A stretch of DNA of 64,000 nt, from assembly GCF_000308535.1 (NCBI RefSeq), contig NZ_BAFW01000240.1, positions 53,553 to 117,552 of the forward strand. The letters are read 5' to 3'. A program made the translations under genes and the position numbers. This DNA comes from Nocardia cerradoensis NBRC 101014 (GTDB lineage Bacteria > Actinomycetota > Actinomycetes > Mycobacteriales > Mycobacteriaceae). The notes under the pieces are model-generated. The model did no database searches and had not been told where the DNA came from. It saw only the letters and a list, made by a program, of their open reading frames with translations. Positions 41,245 through 49,882 of this stretch are shown here, one piece after another (position 1 is the first letter of the stretch; each line of letters opens with the position of its first letter).

Positions 41245-41631
41245 GTGCCGATTCCGGAGACCGGTCAACAACTGGCGCGCGAATTGTACGCCGCGGCAAC
41301 AGGTTCCGGAGCCGAGGTGTTCGAGATCGCCGAGGACACCGCCCGCAATCTCGCGGCGGCCTGCGACCGGCTCGTCGAGGATCTCCACGCCGCCCGCAGC
41401 GGCGGTGCGGTCCCCGCCGCGGTGCGCGGCTTCGGCGAACTCGCGTCCGGCCGGGCCCTGGCACGCGGATTCTCCCGCAAGAGCGGCGAATACCTCGACA
41501 CCGTCCTCTCGTTCCAGCAGACGGCGCTGCTGTTCAAGGCCGCCTACCTGGCCGCGGGGAAACATTTCGACGAGGCCGAGGCAGCCAACCGCGCGGCGCT
41601 GGCACTGATCCGGCCCGAACCGGGAGCCTGA
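41245..41631 (+). CDS. Helical protein, first gene of the PPE-like/EspG cluster
   Basis: 128 residues, start GTG with GGAAGGGG about 8 nt upstream. It is almost entirely helical (ARELYAAATGSGAEVFEIAE, FSRKSGEYLDTVLSFQQTALL, AYLAAGKHFDEAEAANRAAL). There is no signal peptide. I do not recognise the family. Position directly before a PPE-like gene, with 1 nt between them, makes it a candidate PE/Esx-like secretion partner, but the YxxxD/E secretion signal is not clear (EYLDTV is only a weak possibility). Confidence 0.6.
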   Translation: MPIPETGQQLARELYAAATGSGAEVFEIAEDTARNLAAACDRLVEDLHAARSGGAVPAAVRGFGELASGRALARGFSRKSGEYLDTVLSFQQTALLFKAAYLAAGKHFDEAEAANRAALALIRPEPGA

Positions 41632-41632
41632 C

Positions 41633-42205
41633 GTGGCCGACGCGTCCTACTTCGATCCGCCCTTCGTCGCGGACCGGGAGGTCTACGGCTCCTACAGCCA
41701 CCGGCAACTCTGGGAACTGGTGCACGAGGCACTGGACCCGGCCGCGCTGGGCGAGGCGGCGGCGGCCTGGCAACGGCAGGCGGACGCCGTCGCCGCGGCG
41801 TTCCGGACCTTCGCCGACACCACCCACGCCGAATTCGAGCGCTGGTCCGGGCATGCGCGCGCGGCGGCCGAACCCGCGACGGCGGCATTCGTCGAACGGG
41901 GCGCCGCCGCCGCCGAGGTCTGCACCCGGCTGGGGCAGCTGCTGGAGGCCGATGCCGAAGCGGCGCAATCCATTCGAGACGCGCTACCGGCACCGTCGAA
42001 TTATGTCCCGCTGCCCGACCCGGTGGCCGAGGTGGTGCATGGCGGCGCCCGCCGGATGACCCACGACATCGCCGCCGCCGCGGCCCTGGCCGACACCCGC
42101 GACATCATGACCTTCCGCTACAACACCACCCTGGCCGCCTCCGGCGATCGGGTGCCGCGCTTCGTTCCCGCACCCCGTCCGGATTCGGGTGGGGGTCACC
42201 CGTAG
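41633..42205 (+). CDS. PPE-like/WXG-type putative secreted protein
   Basis: 190 residues, start GTG. It has a long helical body (YSHRQLWELVHEALDPAALG, WQRQADAVAAAFRTFADTTH) with FERWSGHARAAAE, where WSG stands at the turn like the WxG of Esx/PPE proteins. A second helix pair and a Pro-rich tail (VPRFVPAPRPDS) follow. It lacks Sec signals. The next gene encodes an EspG-type chaperone, which in mycobacteria binds the tip of PPE proteins, and this supports a PPE-like assignment. The ends overlap by one nucleotide (TAGTG). Confidence 0.6.
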   Translation: MADASYFDPPFVADREVYGSYSHRQLWELVHEALDPAALGEAAAAWQRQADAVAAAFRTFADTTHAEFERWSGHARAAAEPATAAFVERGAAAAEVCTRLGQLLEADAEAAQSIRDALPAPSNYVPLPDPVAEVVHGGARRMTHDIAAAAALADTRDIMTFRYNTTLAASGDRVPRFVPAPRPDSGGGHP

Positions 42206-42930
42206 TGAAGTGGGTGCTGACGCCGGACGAGTTCGCCCACGTCTGGGCCACCGAAACCGATCTCGACCGCCGCCCGTATCCGGTGAACATGATCCCGGAA
42301 TCCACCGTGCGCACCGAAATCGAATATGCCGCACTGGGTTTGCGCACCCGCTACGCGCGCAACACCGATCCGGATCTCACCGCCGCGCTGCTGCTGTGCA
42401 CCCGGCCGGACGCCACCACGATCACCGTCTCCGGGCGGCGCTCCACACCGCCGGACGAGCCGGAACTGATCCTCGCCTTCGCCGCCGTCGTCCACCGGCA
42501 CGCGGGATTGCTGATCGCGCGGCCCGACGCCGTCACGGTCGCCGTCTGCCATGCGCGCGGCCTCGGGGAACGGCTGGTGGCCGCGATCGGCTCGGCGCCG
42601 GCGGGCAGATGCGGGCCGATGCGCGAACCGCAGCAGGCGGTACTCGACACCGGAACCGACGCCCGGCCCGGCGGCGATATCGGCACGCCGCAGGATCCCG
42701 GCGCCGCCCGCTTCCGCCGCACCCTGCGCGCGCCGGTCGACGCGCGCGGATTCATCACCGTCACCGTCGCACCGGACAATCCGATGTCGCCGCCGACGCG
42801 GCATCGCACCTGGCTCGACATCACCGGTGACGGCCGCTATCTGCTCACCACGGCCGCCGAGCTGGTGCTGACCCCGGTCGACGACGCCGAATTCGCGGCA
42901 CAGTTGACGAGACTGGCCGGAATCGGCTGA
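42205..42930 (+). CDS. EspG-family ESX secretion chaperone
   Basis: 241 residues. WVLTPDEFAHVWATETDLD, RRPYPVNMIPESTVRTEIE, and the late VDARGFITVTVAPDNP with YLLTTAAELVLTPVD fit the EspG fold that escorts PE-PPE substrates to the ESX membrane complex. No EccB/C/D/E or MycP genes are in the window, so this is an orphan substrate-chaperone cluster. Start GTG overlaps the PPE-like stop by 1 nt. Confidence 0.8.
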   Translation: MKWVLTPDEFAHVWATETDLDRRPYPVNMIPESTVRTEIEYAALGLRTRYARNTDPDLTAALLLCTRPDATTITVSGRRSTPPDEPELILAFAAVVHRHAGLLIARPDAVTVAVCHARGLGERLVAAIGSAPAGRCGPMREPQQAVLDTGTDARPGGDIGTPQDPGAARFRRTLRAPVDARGFITVTVAPDNPMSPPTRHRTWLDITGDGRYLLTTAAELVLTPVDDAEFAAQLTRLAGIG

Positions 42931-42970
42931 CTCACGACCCGATCACCGCCCGGCTGTCGGGGCCGCCGAC

Positions 42971-42976
42971 CATACT
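42971..42976 (+). promoter_or_regulatory. -10 box of PPK2 gene (leaderless type)
   Basis: CATACT lies 8 nt before ATG 42985; five of six positions match TATACT. No Shine-Dalgarno. Confidence 0.4.
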
Positions 42977-42984
42977 CGACGGTT

Positions 42985-43833
42985 ATGGCGAAATCTTCGT
43001 GGACCGAACCTGCCACCACCGCGTTGCGAGCAGCCGGGGTCCGGCTCGATTCCTACGATCCCTCCGGTACCCCCGGATTCACCGGCGACAAGAAACTCGG
43101 CGAGCAATTGCTGCCCGAACGCGGCGAGGTGCTGTCGGATCTGCAGGAGATGCTGTTCGCGAACGGCCGCTCCGGCGACCATCGCAACCTGCTGCTCATC
43201 CTGCAGGGTATGGATACCGCCGGGAAGGGTGGCGTGGTGCGCCACGTGATCGGCATGGTCGACCCGCAGGGCGTGCGGCATGCCGCCTTCGGCGTTCCCA
43301 CCGACGAGGAACGCCGTCACCACTATCTGTGGCGAATCCGCCACCGGCTGCCGGCCGGTGGGCAGATCGGCGTCTTCGACCGATCGCATTACGAGGACGT
43401 CCTCGTGGTGCGGGTGCAGAACCTGGTGTCGCGCGAGGTGTGGGAGCCGCGCTACGACGAGATCAACGACTTCGAACGGGAGCTCACCGCGGCCGGCACG
43501 ACGATCGTCAAGGTCGCGATGTTCGTCTCGCTGGACGAACAGAAACGCCGGCTCGGCGAGCGGCTGGAACGCTCGGACAAATACTGGAAGTACGACCCGA
43601 GCGATATCGACGACCGCGCCCTCTGGCCCGAATATCAGCGGGCATATCAGGACGTGCTGGACCGCACCGATACCGAGCACGCGCCGTGGTACGTCGTTCC
43701 GGCCGACCGGAAATGGTTCGCCCGGCTGGCGATCACCGAATTACTCATCGACGCCCTCAGCGGCCTGAAGCTGACCTGGCCCGCGCCGCATTTCGACATC
43801 GAGACCGAGAAGGCCCGGCTTGCGGAGAGCTGA
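42985..43833 (+). CDS. ppk2: Polyphosphate kinase 2 family protein
   Basis: 282 residues, a single PPK2 domain. LLLILQGMDTAGKGGVVRHV is Walker A, GVFDRSHYEDVLVVRV is Walker B with the catalytic Asp/Arg, then RLGERLERSDKYWKYDPSD (lid) and APWYVVPADRKWFARL. It uses polyphosphate to phosphorylate nucleoside (di/mono)phosphates or runs the reverse; the subclass cannot be fixed by eye. The unit appears monocistronic. Confidence 0.92.
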   Translation: MAKSSWTEPATTALRAAGVRLDSYDPSGTPGFTGDKKLGEQLLPERGEVLSDLQEMLFANGRSGDHRNLLLILQGMDTAGKGGVVRHVIGMVDPQGVRHAAFGVPTDEERRHHYLWRIRHRLPAGGQIGVFDRSHYEDVLVVRVQNLVSREVWEPRYDEINDFERELTAAGTTIVKVAMFVSLDEQKRRLGERLERSDKYWKYDPSDIDDRALWPEYQRAYQDVLDRTDTEHAPWYVVPADRKWFARLAITELLIDALSGLKLTWPAPHFDIETEKARLAES

Positions 43834-44044
43834 TCCGCACGCCGGACACCGTCACGGCCGCGAAGTTTTCGTCCGGAATCTCGGGGATCTCTCAGGTTGA
43901 GCGGCAATCATGTGGTGCCGAGTGTGCCCGGTGCGACGGCCCGCTGATCATGCGGCCCCGCGACGGCGCGGCGGACGGCCCGTACGATCGCAGGCGGCGC
44001 CCGGCCGCACGATGTCGCACACATACACGTAACACAGGAAAGGC

Positions 44045-44833
44045 GTGGTGAACTCCGAGGTGAGCAAGAATCCGCGTGGGAAGAACTCGCTGACGGCGGT
44101 GCGAGGCGGAGATCGCACGCGCACGATCCTGATTCAGGTGGGCGTCGCCGCCGTGCTGATCGCGCTCATCGCGGCCATCGGCATCAGCATCGCCGTCAAA
44201 CAGTCCAACAAGAACGACACCGGGCCGGTGCCCTCGGTCGCCGCGCAGCCGGCCGCACCGGACGCGGTCACCGGATCGATCACCGACAAGGGCGAGATCA
44301 AGATCGGCAAGCCCGGCGCCAAGGTCGACATCCGCGTCGTCGCCGACCTGCAGTGCCCGGCCTGCAAGATGTTCGAGAGCGCCAACGCCAAGGCCATCGA
44401 GGACGCGGTGAACGCCGGTACGGCCAGCGTGCGCTACAACATCATCGCCTTCCTGGACCAGTCCTCGGGCGGCACCCGCTACTCCTCGCGCGCGGCCAAC
44501 GCCGCCTACTGCGTGGCCGGCTCCGATCCGACCAAATTCCTGCCGTGGCTGAGCACCATGTACGAGCAGCAGCCCCCGGAGGGCGGCACCGGCCTGCCCG
44601 ACGAGAAGCTGGTGCAGATCGCCCAGGCCGCCGGATACACCGATCCGGCCGTGGCCGAATGCATCACGTCGGACAAGTACGACAAGTACGTGCAGAAGAC
44701 CACCAAGGACGTGCTCAACAGCGGCATCAAGTCCACGCCGACGGTGTACGTCGACGGTAAGCAGATCACCAGCTCGCAGCAGCTGATGCAGCCCGACGGT
44801 CTGCGCCCGGTGATCGAGGCCGCGGCCAAGTGA
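44045..44833 (+). CDS. DsbA-family thioredoxin-fold oxidoreductase
   Basis: 262 residues. A basic cytoplasmic tail, one TM (IQVGVAAVLIALIAAIGISIAV, about residues 29-51), then a thioredoxin fold with VVADLQCPACKMFE (CPAC active site) and STPTVYVDGKQI (cis-Pro loop). It introduces disulfides into exported proteins. Start GTG 44045 or 44048, with AGGAAAGG upstream. The stop overlaps the VKOR gene start (GTGA), so the oxidant and its recycler are coupled, as Rv2969c-Rv2968c are in M. tuberculosis. Confidence 0.9.
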   Translation: MVNSEVSKNPRGKNSLTAVRGGDRTRTILIQVGVAAVLIALIAAIGISIAVKQSNKNDTGPVPSVAAQPAAPDAVTGSITDKGEIKIGKPGAKVDIRVVADLQCPACKMFESANAKAIEDAVNAGTASVRYNIIAFLDQSSGGTRYSSRAANAAYCVAGSDPTKFLPWLSTMYEQQPPEGGTGLPDEKLVQIAQAAGYTDPAVAECITSDKYDKYVQKTTKDVLNSGIKSTPTVYVDGKQITSSQQLMQPDGLRPVIEAAAK

Positions 44834-45396
44834 TCACCGCCCGGCCCCGCCCCGCGTGGCTGCTCCTGCTCGGCACCCTGCTGGGCTGGCTGGCCGCGGT
44901 GACGCTGACGATCGAAGATTTCAAACTGCTGAAGGATCCGTCCTATCGGCCGTCGTGCAGTATCAATCCGATCCTGTCCTGCGGTTCGGTGATGGCGACC
45001 CATCAGGCGTCGGTGTTCGGATTCCCGAATCCGATCATCGGCGTGACGGGATTCTCGGTGGCGGTCACCATCGCGGTGCTCGCGGTGGCCGGTGTCGCCC
45101 TGCCGCGCTGGTTCTGGGGCGGACTGTGGATCGGCCTGATCGCCGGGATGGGCTTCGTCTTCTGGCTGATCTTCCAGAGCCTCTACCGCATCGGCGCGCT
45201 GTGCCCGTACTGCATGGTGGTGTGGACGTTCACGCCGATCTGCCTGGCGGTGGTCACCGATCAACTGTGGGGCGGGGCCCGCGGGATCATGGGGATCATC
45301 GCGCAGTGGCGGTGGACGATCGTGGTGGTCTACTACGCGATCGTGCTGCTGCTGGTCTTCCTGCGCTTCCAGGACTACTGGCTCTCGCTGTTCTGA
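44830..45396 (+). CDS. Vitamin K epoxide reductase-family (VKOR) protein
   Basis: 188 residues, about five TM segments. ALCPYCMVVW has the active-site CxxC; SCSINPILSCGSVM holds the loop cysteines and conserved Ser. It reoxidises the DsbA-like partner and passes electrons to quinone. Its stop TGA and the stop of the convergent protease gene share the palindrome TGATCA (45394-45399), so the two coding regions abut with no gap. Confidence 0.92.
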   Translation: MITARPRPAWLLLLGTLLGWLAAVTLTIEDFKLLKDPSYRPSCSINPILSCGSVMATHQASVFGFPNPIIGVTGFSVAVTIAVLAVAGVALPRWFWGGLWIGLIAGMGFVFWLIFQSLYRIGALCPYCMVVWTFTPICLAVVTDQLWGGARGIMGIIAQWRWTIVVVYYAIVLLLVFLRFQDYWLSLF

Positions 45397-46509
45397 TCAG
45401 TTGGGCGGGCCGGCGGCCAGCGTCACCGCGAGCGCGCGGTGGGTGCCGTCCGGCTCGACCAGATCCAGCCGGATCACCTCGTCCGGCCGGCGCACATTGA
45501 GTGCGGCCTTGAGGGTCTGCGCCGACGTGACCGGTGTGTCGTCGACCGCGACGATCACCTCGCCGGAATTCAGCCCGGCCGCGAAGGCCGGCAGCCCGTA
45601 GATCGCCACGTCCACCCGGGCGCCGGTGGGTTTGGCATCGGAGGTCAGCACACCGAGAGTCGCGGTCGGGCCGACGTGGACGGTATCGGTCGGAATGCCG
45701 GTGCGGATCTGGCGCACCACGCTCAACGCCCGATCGATCGGCACCGCGTATCCGCTGGCCTGCCCCTGCTGCCGGGACAGTTCTCCCGAGGCGGCCGTCA
45801 CCACGCCGATCACCGCCCCGGACCGGTCGACCAGTGCGCCACCGGACTGTCCGGAGACCACCGGCGCGGCCACCTCGATCATGCCGATCAACGCCTTGCG
45901 CGACAGATCGGCGGCATCACGCGCGACGATGGAGGCATCCAGTGCGGTGACCGTGCCCGGTGTCGCGGTCGGCGAACCGGTTCCGCCCGCATTGCCGATC
46001 GCCAGCGCCTGATCGCCGACCCGGACCCCGGCGGAGCTGCCGATGCGGGCCACCGACAGCGCCGCCGCGCCGGTCAGCGACAGCAGCGCGATATCGGCAT
46101 CGGAGTCGTAGCCGAGCACCGTCGCCGGATAGTGCCCGCCGTTGCCGAGATCGCCGACGGTGATGGTCTCCGCCCCCTTCACCACATGGTGGCTGGTCAG
46201 GATCTCCCCGTCGGGACTGAGCACGATGCCCGAACCGGCCGCGCCCATACCGCTGGGCCGGATCGACACGTTGATGTTCACCAGTTCGGGTTCGACGGCC
46301 GAGGCCACCGCCGCGGGATCCATCGGCGGGACCGGCGGTCCGAACAGCGCCGAGGTGGAGTGGCCGGCGGGTACCGCCCAGCGCGGCAGATCGCCGCGGT
46401 AGCCCAGGAACGCCGCGCCGACGAGGGCCATGACGAGCACGAAGACGACCGTCGACAGCCACCCGCCGCGAGCCGGACGCGATTGCCGGCCCGAATGCTG
46501 CTCGTCCAT
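45397..46509 (-). CDS. HtrA-like trypsin-PDZ serine protease, membrane anchored
   Basis: 370 residues. One TM near the N-terminus (VVFVLVMALVGAAFLGY), a Pro-rich linker, the trypsin domain with His in LTSHHV, Asp in DSDADIALL and Ser in SGQSGGAL, and a C-terminal PDZ domain (GLPAFAAGLNSGEVIVAVDD). It probably acts in the periplasm on misfolded or specific envelope proteins. ATG 46509 has GGGAG 5-6 nt upstream and follows homologue length; the frame is open to 46572. Proximity to a DsbA-VKOR pair fits envelope protein quality control. Confidence 0.9.
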   Translation of the reverse strand: MDEQHSGRQSRPARGGWLSTVVFVLVMALVGAAFLGYRGDLPRWAVPAGHSTSALFGPPVPPMDPAAVASAVEPELVNINVSIRPSGMGAAGSGIVLSPDGEILTSHHVVKGAETITVGDLGNGGHYPATVLGYDSDADIALLSLTGAAALSVARIGSSAGVRVGDQALAIGNAGGTGSPTATPGTVTALDASIVARDAADLSRKALIGMIEVAAPVVSGQSGGALVDRSGAVIGVVTAASGELSRQQGQASGYAVPIDRALSVVRQIRTGIPTDTVHVGPTATLGVLTSDAKPTGARVDVAIYGLPAFAAGLNSGEVIVAVDDTPVTSAQTLKAALNVRRPDEVIRLDLVEPDGTHRALAVTLAAGPPN

Positions 46510-46591
46510 CGCCGCTCCCGATTCTGCATGCCCGGGGTGGGCTGGCGGAGTTTGTGCTTTTATGTGTATCAAATCGGCGGGGCGCCCGGTA

Positions 46592-47323
46592 TCACTCCTG
46601 CAATGCCGCCACCGCGAACATCAGCGCGGCGCCCCCGATCGTGCAGAACAGCACGGCTCGCGACGGTCGGCCCGAATGTGCTTCCGGCAGAATGTCACTC
46701 GTTGCCAGATAGAGCAGGAATCCGGCGAAATATCCCAGGTACAGGCCCGCGACGTCGGCGGGCACCCGGATCACCGTGCCGATGATCGCGCCCGCCACCG
46801 GCGCCAGCGCGTCCAGCCCCAGCAGGGTCAGCGCCCGCCGCCGCGCGTTGCCGTACAGCGTGGGAATGGTGAAGGCGTTGAATCCGTCGGCGAAATCGTG
46901 CGAGATCACCGCGATCGCGACCGAGACGCCCAGTGCCGTCCCGGTCTGGAACCCGACGCCGATGCTCAGGCCGTCGAGCATGCTGTGGAAGATCAGCCCT
47001 CCGGTGGCGACCAGGCCGACCGAGGGAAAGTCGTGGGTGTGGCGGCCGAAATCCTGTTCGTGACCGACATGGATCGCCATCTCGCGTTCGATGATGTGGA
47101 TGGTGAAGAAGCCGATCACCGCGGCCACGAGCACCCCGGGCACCCCCGCGACGAGCCGACCGGATTCGGCCAGCGCATCGGGAATCAGGTCGAAGGCGAC
47201 CACACCGAGCATGATCCCGGCGGCCAGCCCGAGGATCAGCCGCTTGCGCTCGCCGATGCGCGCGGCCACCAGCCCGCCTGCCAGCGTCGAACACATCGAG
47301 AGCAAGGCCAGCAGGATCGCCAC
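46592..47323 (-). CDS. ZIP-family metal transporter
   Basis: 243 residues, seven or eight hydrophobic segments. The metal path is visible: IFHSMLDGLSIG in TM4 and ISHDFADGFNAF in TM5, and a His-rich loop (GHEQDFGRHTHDF) between TM3 and TM4. It should import zinc, iron or manganese. The start is taken at GTG 47323 (VAILLALLSMCSTLAG), the first codon before TM1; longer in-frame readings are hydrophilic and unlike ZIP N-termini. It is 82 nt upstream of the protease gene on the same strand. Confidence 0.85.
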   Translation of the reverse strand: MAILLALLSMCSTLAGGLVAARIGERKRLILGLAAGIMLGVVAFDLIPDALAESGRLVAGVPGVLVAAVIGFFTIHIIEREMAIHVGHEQDFGRHTHDFPSVGLVATGGLIFHSMLDGLSIGVGFQTGTALGVSVAIAVISHDFADGFNAFTIPTLYGNARRRALTLLGLDALAPVAGAIIGTVIRVPADVAGLYLGYFAGFLLYLATSDILPEAHSGRPSRAVLFCTIGGAALMFAVAALQE

Positions 47324-47456
47324 CGGATCAGCATCCGATATCGGCGCGAGCCCGCCGAGCACATCCGACCGGCGGGTCGCTCGGTGGGGATGGACCGGCG
47401 GGTCGCCTCGTGCGGATAGTTTGCATAGGCAACCATGCGGGGGTAGGCATGAACGC

Positions 47457-48509
47457 ATGACCACAGCTGCCGCGTATTCCGTGTCCGCGCCCGACGGGCG
47501 GTTCACCAAGACCACCATCGAACGCCGCGCACTCGGCCCGCACGATGTGCTGATCGATATCAAGTACGCGGGCATCTGCCACTCCGACATCCACACCGCG
47601 CGCAACGAGTGGCACGGCACCAGATACCCGTGCGTCCCGGGGCACGAGATCGCCGGTCTGGTCGCCGCGGTCGGTCCGGAGGTGACCAAGTTCGCGGTGG
47701 GCGACCGGGTCGGCGTGGGCTGCATGGTCGATTCGTGCGGACAGTGCGAGCCCTGCCTGGCCGGTGAGCAGCAGTACTGCGTACGCGGCGCCACCATGAC
47801 CTACAACGGCACCGTCCCGGAGGAGATCCAGGCCGGCGGCTACACCCTGGGCGGGTATTCGACCCAGGTGGTGGTGACCGACGGCTTCGTGGTGGGCATT
47901 CCGGAGGGCATCGGACTCGACGAGGCCGCGCCGCTGCTGTGCGCGGGGATCACGCTGTTTTCGCCGCTGCGGCACTGGAACGCCGGTCCCGGCAAGCAGG
48001 TGGCCATCATCGGCATGGGTGGCCTGGGCCATGTCGGGGTGAAGATCGCGGCCGCGATGGGCGCCGAGGTGACGGTGCTGAGCCATTCGCTGAACAAGGA
48101 GGACGACGGCCGGCGGTTCGGCGCGCACCACTACTACGCCACCACCGACCGCCAGATCTTCCGCGATCTGCGCAACCGATTCGACCTGATCGTCAACACC
48201 GTCTCGGCCGATCTGCCGATCGACACCTATATGCGCCTGCTGAACCTCGACGGCACCATGGTGATCCTCGGCCTGCCCGATCAGCCGCTCGCGGTGCGGC
48301 CGTTCACGCTCACCGGAAACCGCCGGTCGCTGGCCGGCTCGAATATCGGCGGCATCCCGCAAACCCAGGAGATGCTGAACTTCTGCGCCGAACACGGCAT
48401 CGGCGCGGAGATCGAGGTCATCTCCGCCGATCGCATCGACGAGGCCTACGAGCGCGTGGTCGCCAGCGACGTGCGGTACCGGTTCGTCATCGACGCCGCC
48501 ACCATGTGA
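47457..48509 (+). CDS. Zinc-dependent alcohol dehydrogenase (AdhC/CAD-like)
   Basis: 350 residues. AGICHSDIH (catalytic Zn Cys), GHEIAGLV, the structural-zinc loop GCMVDSCGQCEPCLAGEQQ with YC, and the cofactor loop AIIGMGGLGHVGVKIA; it matches NADP-type cinnamyl-alcohol or AdhC enzymes of mycobacteria. It reduces aldehydes to alcohols. ATG 47457 is in a good place; TAGGCA 7 nt before it is a near-consensus -10 box. The 3' end overlaps the convergent acyltransferase by 23 nt. Confidence 0.92.
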   Translation: MTTAAAYSVSAPDGRFTKTTIERRALGPHDVLIDIKYAGICHSDIHTARNEWHGTRYPCVPGHEIAGLVAAVGPEVTKFAVGDRVGVGCMVDSCGQCEPCLAGEQQYCVRGATMTYNGTVPEEIQAGGYTLGGYSTQVVVTDGFVVGIPEGIGLDEAAPLLCAGITLFSPLRHWNAGPGKQVAIIGMGGLGHVGVKIAAAMGAEVTVLSHSLNKEDDGRRFGAHHYYATTDRQIFRDLRNRFDLIVNTVSADLPIDTYMRLLNLDGTMVILGLPDQPLAVRPFTLTGNRRSLAGSNIGGIPQTQEMLNFCAEHGIGAEIEVISADRIDEAYERVVASDVRYRFVIDAATM

Positions 48510-49797
48510 ATTTCGGGGCGACGCCGACGTCCGCGGCGGTGCGGTGCAACAACTCCGCGAGGTTGCGGCGCACCCGGCCCATCTGGGCGCGGCTGTGATC
48601 GTTGGTGTCGTATTCGACCTGCACCGTCAGCCGCTCCCCCAGGGTGAAGGCGGTGAGCTTGGGCGGCATGCCGGGCCCCATGGCGAGCAGGTTGTCGCGC
48701 ACCAGCCGCACCCCCTCGGGAACGATGTGGTCCGGCACCCTGCCGATGTTCGACAGCGCGATACTGGGCTGTTCCGCGAGCATCCGGGCGGTGGCCTCGT
48801 CGCGAATGTATCTGCCCGCCAACGCCACCCGCGCGGGGTCGCGACGCTCGAGCGCCGCGCGGACGTCGGCGTGCACCACCCGCCCCAGGTCGAACGGATC
48901 GGCGGATTCGGCCACCGCCAGGAGCGTGCCCCAGCCGGAGGCGCAGTTGAGCACCGTCTCGTCGGGCAGCCACGGATCCAGGGCCGACCGCATATCGGCG
49001 GCATAGCCGCAGACCATCGGCAGGGCGCCGACCCCGCCCAGTTCGGCTCGCACCGCGGCCAGCGCACACCCGCTCAGCAGGGCGTTCACCCCGATTCCGG
49101 CCGCGCGCGCCGACGCGGCGAAGGCCGCGGTCACCTCCGGTTCCAATTCGATCCGCTCGGCGACGAAGAGTCCGCGTCCCGATCCGGCCGTGCCGTCGCG
49201 CGGCAGGCGCGCGGGCGGATCACCGATGATCGTGCGCATCGCCGCGAGCAGTTCGGTGACCTCCGCCTCGGAGACGACGGCGGTGAGGCGCTCGTCGACC
49301 GCTTGCGGCAGTTCGTGATTCGCGCGCACCGGCATCGGCGCGCCGTGGTGATGCGCGGTGTAGCGCCGCCACATCTCGTCCAGTAGCGCGAAAGCCGAAC
49401 GGCCGTCGGTGATTCCGTGGTGGATGACGAGCACGATACGGGTCCGGTCGTCCTCGCGGAACACCCGCGCGAAGAACAGACCGTCGTCCCACGGTTGCGG
49501 CTGGTTGACGAAATCGACGTATTCGATATCGCCACCGGGACTTTCGGTGACCGGGGGACGGTAGCCCTCGACGTGGCGGAGCACGAGCATCCCGCCGTCG
49601 TCGACTCGGCGGCAGCTGAGCAGTGGATTTTCGGCGGCCAGTTCGGCCAGCACCGTGCGGAGCAGTTCGGTGTCGAATTCCCCCTCGACGGTCGATCCGA
49701 TGAACAGCGCCATTCCGCCGACCGGCACGGAACCGAAGGTGGCGTGTTCCTGGAAGTAACCCGACTCGAAGGGCGATATCGGACGTTGCGTGACCAT
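48487..49797 (-). CDS. Condensation/PapA-like acyltransferase
   Basis: 436 residues. The HHxxxDG catalytic motif is present as VLVIHHGITDGRSAF, and the C-terminal half keeps the second lobe (LSGCALAAVRAELGG, LALSNIGR-like SIALSNIGRVPDH, ERLTVQVEYDTND). It belongs to the condensation-domain/acyltransferase group that includes mycobacterial PapA5-type phthiocerol dimycocerosyl transferases; the acyl group and acceptor are unknown. It is alone, divergent from a TetR regulator whose operator overlaps its promoter. Confidence 0.88.
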   Translation of the reverse strand: MVTQRPISPFESGYFQEHATFGSVPVGGMALFIGSTVEGEFDTELLRTVLAELAAENPLLSCRRVDDGGMLVLRHVEGYRPPVTESPGGDIEYVDFVNQPQPWDDGLFFARVFREDDRTRIVLVIHHGITDGRSAFALLDEMWRRYTAHHHGAPMPVRANHELPQAVDERLTAVVSEAEVTELLAAMRTIIGDPPARLPRDGTAGSGRGLFVAERIELEPEVTAAFAASARAAGIGVNALLSGCALAAVRAELGGVGALPMVCGYAADMRSALDPWLPDETVLNCASGWGTLLAVAESADPFDLGRVVHADVRAALERRDPARVALAGRYIRDEATARMLAEQPSIALSNIGRVPDHIVPEGVRLVRDNLLAMGPGMPPKLTAFTLGERLTVQVEYDTNDHSRAQMGRVRRNLAELLHRTAADVGVAPKFTWWRRR

Positions 49798-49804
49798 ACG
49801 GAGA

Positions 49805-49833
49805 ACCATACAGCCGTTTCAAACAATTGTCAC
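49805..49833 (-). promoter_or_regulatory. Promoter of the acyltransferase gene
   Basis: Reverse strand: GTGACA (49828-49833) - 17 nt - TATGGT (49805-49810) - 7 nt - ATG 49797. A near-consensus leaderless promoter. Confidence 0.65.
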
Positions 49834-49850
49834 AAACATTTGTTTGAAAC
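49816..49850. promoter_or_regulatory. TetR operator between acyltransferase and TetR genes
   Basis: GTTTCAAACAA (49816-49826) and TTGTTTGAAAC (49840-49850) are perfect 11-bp arms with a 13-bp centre. The repeat covers the acyltransferase -35 box and spacer and reaches toward the TetR promoter. Confidence 0.8.
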
Positions 49851-49870
49851 ATGCGTCAGCGAGCACTTGC

Positions 49871-49876
49871 TACCCT
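49871..49876 (+). promoter_or_regulatory. -10 box of the TetR gene at 49883
   Basis: TACCCT ends 6 nt before GTG 49883. The expected start lies on or next to the GTG. Confidence 0.45.
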
Positions 49877-49882
49877 GCCGAC

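Noticed and set aside
49790..49882. Longer N-terminus of the TetR protein
   Set aside because: It would include the operator palindrome and adds residues without resemblance to TetR N-termini; GTG 49883 is preferred.
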